In this document: positions 16,701 to 24,473 of the stretch, one piece after another
How positions within the stretch are numbered: position 1 is the stretch's first letter
Layout of the letters: the number at the start of each line of letters is the position of its first letter
Source: Bacteroidota bacterium
Lineage (GTDB): Bacteria; Bacteroidota; Bacteroidia; 2-12-FULL-35-15
DNA: 34,654 nt
Assembly: GCA_947380175.1 (NCBI GenBank)
Contig: CANCPZ010000005.1
Location: forward strand, 1 to 34,654
Direction of reading: 5' to 3'
Translations under genes and position numbers: made by a program
The notes under the pieces: model-generated
The model's database searches: none
What the model was told of the DNA's origin: nothing
The model's input: the letters and a program-made list of their open reading frames with translations, nothing else

Positions 16701-17369
16701 AAGCTGTGCATCAAAGCTTTTAAGCTCGTGGATGTATATTTTCAAATCTATTTCTATATCATCATCGCTTAACGATTTTATAATTGTTTGTTTTATAAAT
16801 TCAGCTTTTAATTCCGCATTTAACAAGACATTCTGAATCGTTCTTGGAATATTTTGATACTGTTTACTTTCAAGTAAGGCATATTTTCTATATTCTTTTT
16901 TACCATCATTGTTGCCATATAAGATGTCTCTGTAATCTTCGTATCTATCAATTTTGTTGGAAGATGCAATTTGATTTATATTGAGTTGTTCCTTTATTTG
17001 CTCCCAATTTTCGTAAGCTTTATTTTGCTCATTAATAAACAAACTCTGTTTGTATTCGCTGTCAAAAAAGCGGAAACAAATTTTACCCAAATGTTTATAG
17101 CACAATGCCGAGTATGTGCCAGTTTCTTTTGCTATTTCATAAATAATGTATGAATCGGCAGTAGGGAAATAATATTCACTAAATGATTTTTTATCATTTT
17201 CAATCCCTAATTTTTGTGTATCAGCATTATAAAAAAATAAAATTGCTCTTAACAAAGTGCTTTTCCCAACGCCTTGCGTACCAATAAAATGCACATTGCC
17301 GCCAACTTGCACTTCGGCATACTTTACAGATGCACTGTTTATTAATATTACTTTATTCAGGTATCTCAT
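13698..17369 (-). CDS. jetC: Wadjet JetC, SMC-like ATPase
   Basis: The 1223-residue protein has Walker A GTQGVGKST at residues 30-38 and two very long Lys/Glu-rich coiled-coil arms with a central hinge-like part. Near the C-terminus are the signature-like GSEGTGILVKAMIN (from about 1122) and Walker B CMMDEIGKL with D1160-E1161. This head-coil-hinge-coil-head layout is that of MukB/SMC loop-extruding motors. With JetA and JetB it forms the complex that recognises and extrudes circular plasmids. The start overlaps jetB by 17 bases. Base composition is very A-rich on the coding strand, which fits the coiled coils. Confidence 0.93.
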   Translation of the reverse strand: MRYLNKVILINSASVKYAEVQVGGNVHFIGTQGVGKSTLLRAILFFYNADTQKLGIENDKKSFSEYYFPTADSYIIYEIAKETGTYSALCYKHLGKICFRFFDSEYKQSLFINEQNKAYENWEQIKEQLNINQIASSNKIDRYEDYRDILYGNNDGKKEYRKYALLESKQYQNIPRTIQNVLLNAELKAEFIKQTIIKSLSDDDIEIDLKIYIHELKSFDAQLTDIKKWTEKNKNGEEIVKKQAEQIAKLHTTLKHLEREKYQLSKELAWAINNIEVQKPKLEEKLELQEGKKTTLLKKITELNEVFQKKRDKILGDIKVLKSNIDKAKEKEDDYKQKNIEEIIQRASKKPVLLSNQGSLLNEKQILSAQFTELTQRFDALLKEIENQKQGFENIKKEEKNNIQSKFLSFKDEANTLHHKIIKQIKEEHKERLETAKIFLEEKRKTISLLYNKKTEIKHKRYLDIEIESKKSEITDLINSKLTNENQIKHFKTQIESIQKQFELEEQSKRDIYSRLIEKLNDKIQVFQAKIDEINFNIANSKDSLFGWLNDNYSGWEKTIGKVINNDKNVLFNSSLSPKLLAKSATFYGIELNLNEINNNIKTIADYQKDKADLTKEIEVVKNNIAEQTIILENDLEKLKSKYLPKIKEYKEEVKEHTYHSEQNASKQDAAKLALIDFEKSAKAEKEKDLAKIDSEIGEATTLELNAKDALEIIEKEIIKIEKEKEKEKDKKIDEEKLKVEVLQIKIDEELKKSILDYAQKQKEIKESQHSELANKGADTKKIKEIDSNLEAVETELKFIENNNRLLIEYEKDKRELFDKVGDFNNQKDSFEKNLKVEEDKHQQQKEKQKIDIETIEELLKKFNLKNAEYISDLKEYESFIKTEIYQNIPFAFKEAKEVNKTDKNCTEIIKSINISDNSYTKRLAELRDEVIQFTGSFSVDNIFKFKTSFVKSEEYLQFADELNEFIEENKIERFEKDVNERFAYIIHTIGKETGNLMSKGGAIQKTITKINNDFVDKGAFVTAIKKIELRWVESSNKIVSYLINIDKFNNENQFLGANNLFATQDIDKKNKQAIELLKALLKTITESKKDKITLSDSFELQFRIIENQNDTGWQEKLDRVGSEGTGILVKAMINIMLLNVSKGESSKQFKDFNLHCMMDEIGKLHSNNMKGLLKFANERNIFLINGSPEENNALGYKHIYQLYKDDKNFTKVKRLITNFNQE

Positions 17370-17922
17370 TCTGTATTTCTTCAGGGATATTAATACTTAA
17401 AATTAATTGTTCAACATACTTGAAAGCAGCAACGACCTTATATTGATTACCAATTTCATTTTCTAATTCTACGAACCCTTCCTTTTCTAATATTTTTATA
17501 AGCGAATTTATTTTTTCGTCATAACTCTTTGCATCTCCAATATGCCTTTTTAAGTTATCTAACTTATCTCTGAGGCTAATATCAACCCTAATTTTAACTT
17601 CTATATCGTTTGGATAAAAGCGATAACCATTCGTGAATGAATTATCATACGATTTAAGAAAGTCAATTAAATCAATCCATTTTTCAGCTCTAAGGATTTT
17701 ATTTTCTATATCTATTTTACCTTCTCGTTTTGAAAAATAAAAGTGGTCTTCGCCTTTTTCTAAAACAAAATTAATGGCTAAAAAATAGTCGTATAAAACA
17801 TCCTCATTCTCTTTAATAATATCATACAACCTACAAATATGTTCATCTGTACTGTTGGAACAAACAAATTGCCCCTTGCTTAGTCGTTCAAATATATCGT
17901 TGGTTTTCTCAGGTATATTCAT
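17353..17922 (-). CDS. jetB: Wadjet JetB, KITE-like subunit
   Basis: The 189-residue protein is small, acidic and helical, and its position and size match JetB (DUF4194-like), the MukE/KITE-type subunit that joins kleisin and SMC. Sequence motifs alone are weak. The call rests mainly on gene order, 3 bases after jetA and overlapping jetC by 17 bases. The C-terminal part (about 115-170) looks like a winged helix, LIKILEKEGFVELENEIGNQ. Confidence 0.82.
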   Translation of the reverse strand: MNIPEKTNDIFERLSKGQFVCSNSTDEHICRLYDIIKENEDVLYDYFLAINFVLEKGEDHFYFSKREGKIDIENKILRAEKWIDLIDFLKSYDNSFTNGYRFYPNDIEVKIRVDISLRDKLDNLKRHIGDAKSYDEKINSLIKILEKEGFVELENEIGNQYKVVAAFKYVEQLILSINIPEEIQNEIPE

Positions 17923-17925
17923 ATT

Positions 17926-19116
17926 TTATTTCGGGTAAATCATTGCAAATTCTATATCTTCTTTTCTTGTATAATTGTCGCTATTATTAAACTCATTCTC
18001 ATAAACAGAAGCTAATCTGCAAAAAAGAGTAACCCTTTCACCAAAATCAACTTCTCTTGGAAATTTATAACTCATAATGAAATCAAACAAATGATTACCT
18101 GATGCAATAAATCCTCTTTTAACTTCTTCAATATTTATAAAATACTCTTGTTCTACTTCCGTTTGAAGATAGTTATCTGAAATGATTTCAGATAGTTGAA
18201 TAACTGGTTTGTTTTCAGTTTTAAACTTCCTAATGGCTTTATCTATAATATCCCGTCCCTCATCTGTTTGCAGATAGTCGATTGACAATTTGGTTGAGAA
18301 TTGCAATTTATTTGAAAAGAGCAAGGCGTTATTATTTATTAGAGTAGCTTCAAAATTTGTTTTAGATTTTAATTCAAACATATCTCTCAAATACTTTACC
18401 TGCTTTACCTTCTCAAGTAATTGAGTTTTATGTTTTGTTTGATTGATGTATTCAATAATTTGATTGTGGGTTTCACTGATATTATGTCGTGCATCCGCCA
18501 ACTGTAATCTAAGTTTATTTACAATTTGATTTAATTCAATATCTGAAGCAGTTTTAAAAAACGTTAATTCGTCATTAGTAATTAAATCGTCTGTTTGCTC
18601 AATTAAATCTTTGATTTGCGTTCTCTTTAGATCAAAATTTTCAAGTCTGTCTATTTTGATTTTATAATTTGATTCATATTTAAACGTGTTGTCAATATTT
18701 CTATTAAGGTCAATAATACTTCTGTTGATTATTCTCCCAATTTTTTGTAAAGCTGATTTTGTTTGTTTTAGATATGAAAATTGTTTGTCTGCATTGTTTT
18801 CCTTTAAGTAGAAGTTTATACTGTCTTTTACAAGCTGAATGCTCTCTTGAATAAACGCGGTGCTTATTTGTTCGTTTACCTCAAGTACAAGTTCAAAAAA
18901 ATCTAAATATTGCTCATCAATTTCAAGATAAGCACCATTTTTCCTAATAACTTCAGTTTCTATAAGCTTTTCAACTCTCTCAACATCTCCCAAAACTTGA
19001 ACTGCCATATCATACTTATAGGAAAAGCTATTTCGCTTCTCAAACATTTCTGATAGCAATTCTTTAGACCAGTCAAGAGTCTTAATAAGTTCCTTTATGT
19101 TCTTAAAAACGGTCAT
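17926..19116 (-). CDS. jetA: Wadjet JetA, kleisin-like subunit
   Basis: The 396-residue protein has an N-terminal winged-helix-like region, MAVQVLGDVERVEKLIETEV to EIDEQYLDFFEL. A long helical middle follows (about 100-270), then a C-terminal domain ending EDIEFAMIYPK. This matches the MukF-like kleisin JetA (DUF3375-like), although it is shorter than the 470-500 residues common in type I. It begins 65 bases after the AbiEii stop, on the same strand. No strong promoter is visible in the gap, only a weak TAAATTTC box, so the Wadjet genes may be read from the abiE promoter. Wadjet type (I, II or III) cannot be settled by eye. Confidence 0.85.
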   Translation of the reverse strand: MTVFKNIKELIKTLDWSKELLSEMFEKRNSFSYKYDMAVQVLGDVERVEKLIETEVIRKNGAYLEIDEQYLDFFELVLEVNEQISTAFIQESIQLVKDSINFYLKENNADKQFSYLKQTKSALQKIGRIINRSIIDLNRNIDNTFKYESNYKIKIDRLENFDLKRTQIKDLIEQTDDLITNDELTFFKTASDIELNQIVNKLRLQLADARHNISETHNQIIEYINQTKHKTQLLEKVKQVKYLRDMFELKSKTNFEATLINNNALLFSNKLQFSTKLSIDYLQTDEGRDIIDKAIRKFKTENKPVIQLSEIISDNYLQTEVEQEYFINIEEVKRGFIASGNHLFDFIMSYKFPREVDFGERVTLFCRLASVYENEFNNSDNYTRKEDIEFAMIYPK

Positions 19117-19181
19117 TTATAAGTATGAAATTTAGTTAAAAAAATGGTCTCTTTGACAGCTTCATTTTAAAATAATATGGT

Positions 19182-20009
19182 TTAATCGTTCAGTCCTTTT
19201 ATTACTTCAACAACTAATTTAAATCGCTCCACCAAAGTATCGCCATTATCTCTTACTTCGTACATTGAATCAATTTCTTTTTCAGAAAATCCTTTTAAAC
19301 GACTCACTAAAATTTCGTTCAATTTAGTTGATAATTCTGGACTTCCCAAAGTGATATTTTTAATTTGTCTGCCAAGCAAACGTGCCGATGCAAGTGTAAG
19401 TTCAAAGTCATCTTTTATCAAGTCCTCGTGTTCAACGCCTTCAAATAATTGGTCTCCGGCTATATCTCCATAATTTTCTAACAGGAAATAAAAATCCTCT
19501 AAATCTTTTGATCGTCTATCGGGCTTTTCGTGAAACGCTATTAGTTTTAAAACGCATAAACCGGGCAGGGTAACAACTTTAAATTCGCCATCTACAATTT
19601 TGGCATGAGCCACCGCTTCCTTAGTACCATAAACAGAAAGTTCGGTAGGCGGATTTTCTAACAAAACTTCTCCATCTTTTTCGATACCACCAAAAGGAAT
19701 TAAATCAATTGTTCCGTTAAAATAAAAGCGGTAGGGTTCTTCCTCATCTCTTTTAAAGCCATAGGTTTCAACTAAATCTTTAACAAGGGTTTTGTATTGC
19801 TCGTGTTCGTTTATGTAAATGCAAAAATCAACATCTTCCGTAGTTCGCTTTTCGCCAAGCGCAATATGATCCGTCCACAAATCTCTTGCACGTGCGCCAA
19901 TTAAATAATAGTCGATACCGTACTTTTTAAAAGCCAGTTCTAATACTTCAAAAGTCTCTTTAAGACCTTCATTTTTTAATCGTTCAAAATTTTTCTTTAA
20001 AAAGCTCAT
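19182..20009 (-). CDS. AbiEii-type nucleotidyltransferase toxin (type IV TA)
   Basis: The first ATG is at 20009; the ORF-track start at 20033 is TTG and lies further inside the antitoxin gene. The protein (about 275 residues) has the minimal nucleotidyltransferase core: YYLIGARARDLW, then TTEDVDFCIYI with the metal-binding DxD, and TIDLIPFGGIE with the third carboxylate. AbiEii proteins transfer nucleotides to tRNA acceptor ends or related RNAs and stop growth. The gene overlaps the antitoxin gene by 26 bases, so they are translationally coupled. All catalytic acidic residues are present, so it seems active. Confidence 0.86.
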   Translation of the reverse strand: MSFLKKNFERLKNEGLKETFEVLELAFKKYGIDYYLIGARARDLWTDHIALGEKRTTEDVDFCIYINEHEQYKTLVKDLVETYGFKRDEEEPYRFYFNGTIDLIPFGGIEKDGEVLLENPPTELSVYGTKEAVAHAKIVDGEFKVVTLPGLCVLKLIAFHEKPDRRSKDLEDFYFLLENYGDIAGDQLFEGVEHEDLIKDDFELTLASARLLGRQIKNITLGSPELSTKLNEILVSRLKGFSEKEIDSMYEVRDNGDTLVERFKLVVEVIKGLND

Positions 20010-21000
20010 TGTATATTTTTTGTGCTGTTTCAATACAGCGGTGGTCGCCTGTATTCATTAAATCTGTATAAATCAATAAAGGCGGAACAGTATTATCGTT
20101 TACTTCATCGTGCTTCCAAAACTTTTTGTACACCTTAACATTTCCTTTGGGATCAGGGATTAATCGGTAATGCTTTACCAAATCGTTTCTTGTTTCCAGC
20201 GTATAAAGTGTAAGCACGGCAGGTTTTAAATAATCAGTAAATAAATTTCCGGCAGGTTCGCCACCCCACCAGGTTTTACCTTGTTTTATTGGGAGCCTTT
20301 TCCAATTTACAAAATCTTCCTCTTTTAAAAATCGGAAGGTTCCTATTTCCAATTCGGGCTTTAATTTTTCTGCATACTTTATCATCCAAGTATTCAGCAA
20401 TTCTTTTTTATCGGTTAGTTTATACTCACCTTTATTCATTTTTAAAATGAAGCCTTTTTCTTTTAAGCCATTTAAAATATAATTAACGTTGCCTAAAGCT
20501 ATTTCTGCTTGTTGTGCAATTTCACGGTAGGGGGCATTTATTAAAGTTTCGTCACGTAAAAAATCAAACAACACTTTTAATCCTGTTTTTGTAAATGCAC
20601 GATTAATTTTTTCCTTCTCTTCGGGTAGTGTTTTATTCGCATCAATCCATAAGAAGGTTTTACCAAACTTCAACCATATATTTCCGTTGGTTTCCAAATA
20701 GGCGATGTTGTGATTTCGCAGCTCTTCTTTTATTTTCGGAAAAATTTGATCTGCAATAATGATGAGTGGAGCATGATCTTTTGCTAATTTATAAATCAGA
20801 GGAAGGTTGATTGTGCGCAGGTTGTTTTTAACCTCTGCGTTTAGTTTTATGAGAGTTTCGTCAAGCGTAAACTCAATTTGCCCATCCACTCCGTTGTCGG
20901 CTCTATTTAAGGCAATTGGCTTCCACTTGCCCTTTATTTGGGCAGTTCTTTGGAGGTTTTCCAAAGCCATAATTGCAGTGTTGTGTTCTTTCATGTTCAC
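19984..21000 (-). CDS. AbiEi-type antitoxin / autorepressor (type IV TA)
   Basis: The 338-residue protein has a central winged helix at about residues 150-195 (APYREIAQQAEIALGNVNYILNGLKEKGFILK). A C-terminal domain follows that in the AbiEi family gives antitoxicity. The N-terminal part looks like an added domain, since many AbiEi proteins are about 200-280 residues. AbiEi proteins both neutralise the nucleotidyltransferase and repress their own operon by binding inverted repeats. Two such palindromes flank the promoter here. It has an unusually good ribosome site, AAAGAGGTGAAC, just before the ATG. Confidence 0.82.
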   Translation of the reverse strand: MNMKEHNTAIMALENLQRTAQIKGKWKPIALNRADNGVDGQIEFTLDETLIKLNAEVKNNLRTINLPLIYKLAKDHAPLIIIADQIFPKIKEELRNHNIAYLETNGNIWLKFGKTFLWIDANKTLPEEKEKINRAFTKTGLKVLFDFLRDETLINAPYREIAQQAEIALGNVNYILNGLKEKGFILKMNKGEYKLTDKKELLNTWMIKYAEKLKPELEIGTFRFLKEEDFVNWKRLPIKQGKTWWGGEPAGNLFTDYLKPAVLTLYTLETRNDLVKHYRLIPDPKGNVKVYKKFWKHDEVNDNTVPPLLIYTDLMNTGDHRCIETAQKIYNELFKEKF

Positions 21001-21012
21001 CTCTTTAAATTA

Positions 21013-21102
21013 GTTCACGCATTCGTGAACAAACAAATATAGTGAACATTTTTGAGATGACCAAATTGTTCATGTTTTGCCCATGTTCACGCATTCGTGG
21101 AC
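21013..21102 (-). promoter_or_regulatory. abiE promoter bracketed by two palindromic operators
   Basis: The palindrome GTTCACGCATTCGTGAAC at 21013-21030 has perfect 7-base arms. The copy at 21085-21102, GTTCACGCATTCGTGGAC, differs by one base. Between them, on the minus strand, lies TATATTTG (21041-21034) with TTTG 20 bases upstream (21065-21062). A divergent pair of half-sites GTGAACA (21042-21048) and TGTTCAT (21067-21073) lies between the palindromes. This is the expected layout for AbiEi autorepression. Confidence 0.75.
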
Positions 21103-21159
21103 TGGTTATTTATAAGTGGGAAGATGTGAATTCAAGCATAAAGGAGAAGATGTGAACGA

Positions 21160-21194
21160 GTATAGAATTCCTTTAGAATTATTGTCGAGATTTG
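21160..21194 (+). promoter_or_regulatory. Regulon box A and promoter of the two-component operon
   Basis: The direct repeat GTATAGAATTC + CTTTAGAATTA (11 bases each, 21160-21181) is followed after 5 bases by GAGATTTG (21187-21194), a near match to TAnnTTTG. Transcription would start within a few bases of the ATG at 21199, so the mRNA may be leaderless. Confidence 0.65.
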
Positions 21195-21198
21195 AGGG

Positions 21199-21876
21199 AT
21201 GAAAATTCTCCTAATAGAAGACGATCCCGATTTACGAAAGTCAATTAAACAATATTTACACCAAGAAGGGTATATAGTTGAATCAGCATCAGATTTTGTA
21301 AAAGCATCGGAAAAGGCAGGGGTTTACGATTACGATTGTGTTTTGGTTGATATAACACTACCTAAAGGGAACGGTTTAGATATTGTAAAACTGTTGAAAG
21401 AAAACAATTCGAAAGCCGGAATTATAATAATTTCAGCTAAAAATTCATCTGACGATAAAATTAACGGGCTTGATTTAGGGGCAGACGACTATTTGGCTAA
21501 GCCCTTCAATTTAGCAGAACTGAATTCACGAATTAAGGCACTTATTAGGAGACGAAATTTTGATGGCAACAAAGCCATTGTTGTAAATGAAATAACAATT
21601 ATCACCGATGAGCGAATTGTTAAAGTAAATAATGAACAAGTTGCTTTGACTGCAAAAGAATACGATTTACTTCTATTCTTTATCTCAAATAAAAACCGAG
21701 TAGTATCAAAAAATTCAATTGCCGAGCATTTGTGGGGTGACGACAGCGACCAAATGGATAGCCACGATTTTATCTATGTGCATTTGAGAAATCTTAGAAA
21801 GAAAATGGCAGAAAAAGGATGTGCTGATTATGTGCAAACAATATATGGAATAGGATACAATTTTAAAATAAGCTAA
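21199..21876 (+). CDS. OmpR/PhoB-family response regulator
   Basis: The 225-residue protein has a receiver domain with acidic pocket EDD (7-9), phosphoacceptor D51 in VLVDITLP and conserved K101 in AKPF. Its C-terminal OmpR-type winged helix includes LTAKEYDLLLFFISN and VYVHLRNLRKK-like HDFIYVHLRNLRKK, then YGIGYNF. It should dimerise on direct repeats when phosphorylated. Its stop codon shares one base with the kinase start (TAATG), so the pair is translationally coupled. The four CTTWAGAWTTN double boxes in this module, one in its own promoter, are its likely targets (inference). Confidence 0.95.
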   Translation: MKILLIEDDPDLRKSIKQYLHQEGYIVESASDFVKASEKAGVYDYDCVLVDITLPKGNGLDIVKLLKENNSKAGIIIISAKNSSDDKINGLDLGADDYLAKPFNLAELNSRIKALIRRRNFDGNKAIVVNEITIITDERIVKVNNEQVALTAKEYDLLLFFISNKNRVVSKNSIAEHLWGDDSDQMDSHDFIYVHLRNLRKKMAEKGCADYVQTIYGIGYNFKIS

Positions 21877-23135
21877 TGAAATTAATAAGTAAAACGATTT
21901 TATATTATCTACTGATAAGTCTTCCACTACTAATAATAGCGGGCTTGCTATCTTACGTTTTGATTAGAAATGAGGTTAGAGATGGGACAGATGAAACGCT
22001 GTTAAGAGAAAAAAACAATGTTGAAAATGTATTAAAATCAATTCAAAAGAATCAAATAATTTATCTAAGTGCAGATAGCCTTTCATTCACAACGCCAATT
22101 AATAAATCAAATACTGGTGTTTCTTTTTCCGATTCGCTTATTTTTGATAAAGCAGAAATGGAAGAGGTAAATTATCGGTTTCTAAAGAGTTATTACAAAT
22201 TAGATAATCAAAATTATTTAATTAAAATAGCTAAGCCAACTTTTGAAGAGGATGAATTAATTGAAGGACTATTGTCGGCATTCGCTTTAATAATTGGCTT
22301 TTTAGTAGTTGCCTTTTTTATTGTTAATTGGTTGTTATCGAAAACACTTTGGAAACCATTTTACAAAACGCTTGCAGGACTGAATAACTATGATGTAAAA
22401 AAACATGAGCCGTATATTTTTGAACCAGCTTCAACTGCTGAGTTTGACCAACTGAACAATGCTTTAAATAAAATGACCGAAAAAATATATTCGGATTTTA
22501 AATTGCAAAAAGAATTTACTGAAAACGCATCTCACGAAATGCAAACACCTTTAGCAGTTGTAAAAGCAACTGTTTCATTAATGATGCAGTCGCCCAATTT
22601 GAAAGAGGAGGAGATGAATCAACTACAAACTATTGAGAATACCTTAAGAAAATTAAGCGCACTTAACAAAACGCTTATTCTATTGACTAAAATAGAAAAT
22701 AATCAATTTCAAAAATATGAAACTGTAAATTTGAAAGATGTAATCACAAAAACTTTAAATAATTATGCAGATTTAATTGAGGCAAAAAACATTGAACTTA
22801 AATCTGATTTATCGAAGGAACTAAAGATTGAAATTAACCCAATACTGGCTGATGTTTTAGTTTCAAATCTGCTTCAAAACGCAATACGACACAATAAAGA
22901 AGGAGGGAAAATAAGCGTAACTATAAAAGGAAAAACTTTGCTTATATCGAATAGTGGTGAACCATTGACAATAAATCAGGAGGATTTATATGTGCGTTTT
23001 AAGAAAAACGATTCCTCTAAGGATTCTTTAGGACTCGGTCTGTCTATAGTTAAAAGTATTATTGACAGCCACGGCTATTCTATTTCCTATGGTTACAATG
23101 ATTTACTTCACATATTTAGTATTCAATTTATCTAA
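21876..23135 (+). CDS. Membrane sensor histidine kinase
   Basis: The 419-residue protein has two membrane helices (about 7-30 and 131-153) around a periplasmic sensor domain of about 100 residues without a recognised fold. The dimerisation helix carries the phosphorylated H220 in ASHEMQTPLAVVK. The ATPase domain has N-box LVSNLLQNAIRHN and G2 box LGLGLSIVKSI. No clear HAMP is seen, and the linker is short. It is the partner of the preceding response regulator. The signal is unknown; the efflux and TonB genes downstream suggest an envelope or toxic-compound stimulus. Confidence 0.93.
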   Translation: MKLISKTILYYLLISLPLLIIAGLLSYVLIRNEVRDGTDETLLREKNNVENVLKSIQKNQIIYLSADSLSFTTPINKSNTGVSFSDSLIFDKAEMEEVNYRFLKSYYKLDNQNYLIKIAKPTFEEDELIEGLLSAFALIIGFLVVAFFIVNWLLSKTLWKPFYKTLAGLNNYDVKKHEPYIFEPASTAEFDQLNNALNKMTEKIYSDFKLQKEFTENASHEMQTPLAVVKATVSLMMQSPNLKEEEMNQLQTIENTLRKLSALNKTLILLTKIENNQFQKYETVNLKDVITKTLNNYADLIEAKNIELKSDLSKELKIEINPILADVLVSNLLQNAIRHNKEGGKISVTIKGKTLLISNSGEPLTINQEDLYVRFKKNDSSKDSLGLGLSIVKSIIDSHGYSISYGYNDLLHIFSIQFI

Positions 23136-23166
23136 AGATTTCCTTTAGAATTGCTACATATCTTTA
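23132..23166 (+). promoter_or_regulatory. Regulon box B and promoter of the efflux operon
   Basis: CTAAAGATTTC + CTTTAGAATTG (23132-23153) is followed after 5 bases by TATCTTTA (23159-23166). Its first bases overlap the kinase stop codon. The efflux ATG is at 23180. Confidence 0.65.
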
Positions 23167-23179
23167 TATTACAAAAAGA

Positions 23180-24463
23180 ATGAAAAAATTAATCTTATTT
23201 ATATTACTAGTTACTTTTGGAAGTAATTTTCTCTATTCTCAAACGGATCTGAATTATTATATTAATGCAGCTAAGCAAAATAGCCCGTTAATAAACGACA
23301 ATCAAAATCAAACAAAGGTAAATCAATTAGAGGCTGAAAGATTAAGGGCGTTTTATACCAAACCACAAGTTGGTGTAACAGCGAATTACATATTCTCCCC
23401 AATCATTAATTTGGATAATAATCAAGCCAAATTTGAAACTAACTCATCGGGGGCAGATAAATATCTAGGATATGATTTTGCAGCTGCGAATGGCGGGCAA
23501 TACCAAGCACTTCTAAATGTAACACAACCCCTTTTTAATAGCCAAAAGCTTAAGACAGCCACTAATCAAATAGATGTAATTTCTCAGATAAATCAAAACA
23601 ATGTGAAACTTTCTAGCCACGATATTGAAAAGATTGTAACGGATCAATATATTCTTTGTTTGCAGGGGCTAAGACAAACTGATTACACAAATTCAATGTT
23701 GAATATTCTTTCTGAACAAAAGGAAATAATTAAAAAACTAGTTGAAGCAAGCGTATATAAACAATCTGATTTAAGTTTATTAAATATTGAGTATCAAAAT
23801 TTCCTCTTTCAACAAACATCATTTCAAGCCAATTACAAAAGAGATTTAATGGATTTGAAAATAATATGTGGGATTAAGGATACCACATTTGTTATTTTAA
23901 GTGAATTAGATCTTAAACTAACGTCAAACACAGATAATTCATTATTTAATGAAAAATATCGTCTTGACAGTATGAATTTAGTTACTTCAAAAAATATTTT
24001 AGAACTAAAATATAAACCGCAAGTAAATTTAATTGCCAATACAGGGCTTAATGCAGTTTACGCACCTACCATTCCAAATCGTTTTGGTTTTAATGCAGGC
24101 TTAAGTTTTGCGTATAATTTTTTCGATGGAAAGCAAAAAAATATTAATCGCAACAAAACAGATATTTTACTCAAATCCGTTTCCTTTTACAAGGAAAATT
24201 TTGTTACTCAAAATAATATGCGCAAAACAAAGATACTAAACGAATTGCAGTCATATACAAGCCGCATTAATATAGCGGAGCAACAGTTAAAGGAATATGG
24301 CACACTATTAAATTTATATAAAAAAGAAATCCTAACTGGACAGCTGTCTATTATTAATTATGTAATGGTTCTTAAAAACATGGCTACTATGCAAAGGGAC
24401 AATACTATTCTATCTTCTCAAAAACAATCATTAATCAACGCATATAATTATTGGAATTGGTAA
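23180..24463 (+). CDS. TolC-family outer membrane efflux protein
   Basis: The 427-residue protein has a signal peptide (MKKLILFILLVTFGSNFLYS, cleavage before Q). The rest shows the long amphipathic helices and short strands of TolC channels, as two repeats: one around residues 30-215 and one from about 245, with NRFGFNAGLSFAYNFFDGKQ as an outer membrane strand region. It should form the trimeric exit duct for the adjacent RND pump. First gene of the operon, with its own regulon box. The adaptor starts 10 bases after the stop. Confidence 0.88.
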   Translation: MKKLILFILLVTFGSNFLYSQTDLNYYINAAKQNSPLINDNQNQTKVNQLEAERLRAFYTKPQVGVTANYIFSPIINLDNNQAKFETNSSGADKYLGYDFAAANGGQYQALLNVTQPLFNSQKLKTATNQIDVISQINQNNVKLSSHDIEKIVTDQYILCLQGLRQTDYTNSMLNILSEQKEIIKKLVEASVYKQSDLSLLNIEYQNFLFQQTSFQANYKRDLMDLKIICGIKDTTFVILSELDLKLTSNTDNSLFNEKYRLDSMNLVTSKNILELKYKPQVNLIANTGLNAVYAPTIPNRFGFNAGLSFAYNFFDGKQKNINRNKTDILLKSVSFYKENFVTQNNMRKTKILNELQSYTSRINIAEQQLKEYGTLLNLYKKEILTGQLSIINYVMVLKNMATMQRDNTILSSQKQSLINAYNYWNW

Positions 24464-24473
24464 AACGCCTATT

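Noticed and set aside
20009-20033. Start of the AbiEii gene at 20033
   Set aside because: That codon is TTG and adds eight residues overlapping the antitoxin; the ATG at 20009 fits better.
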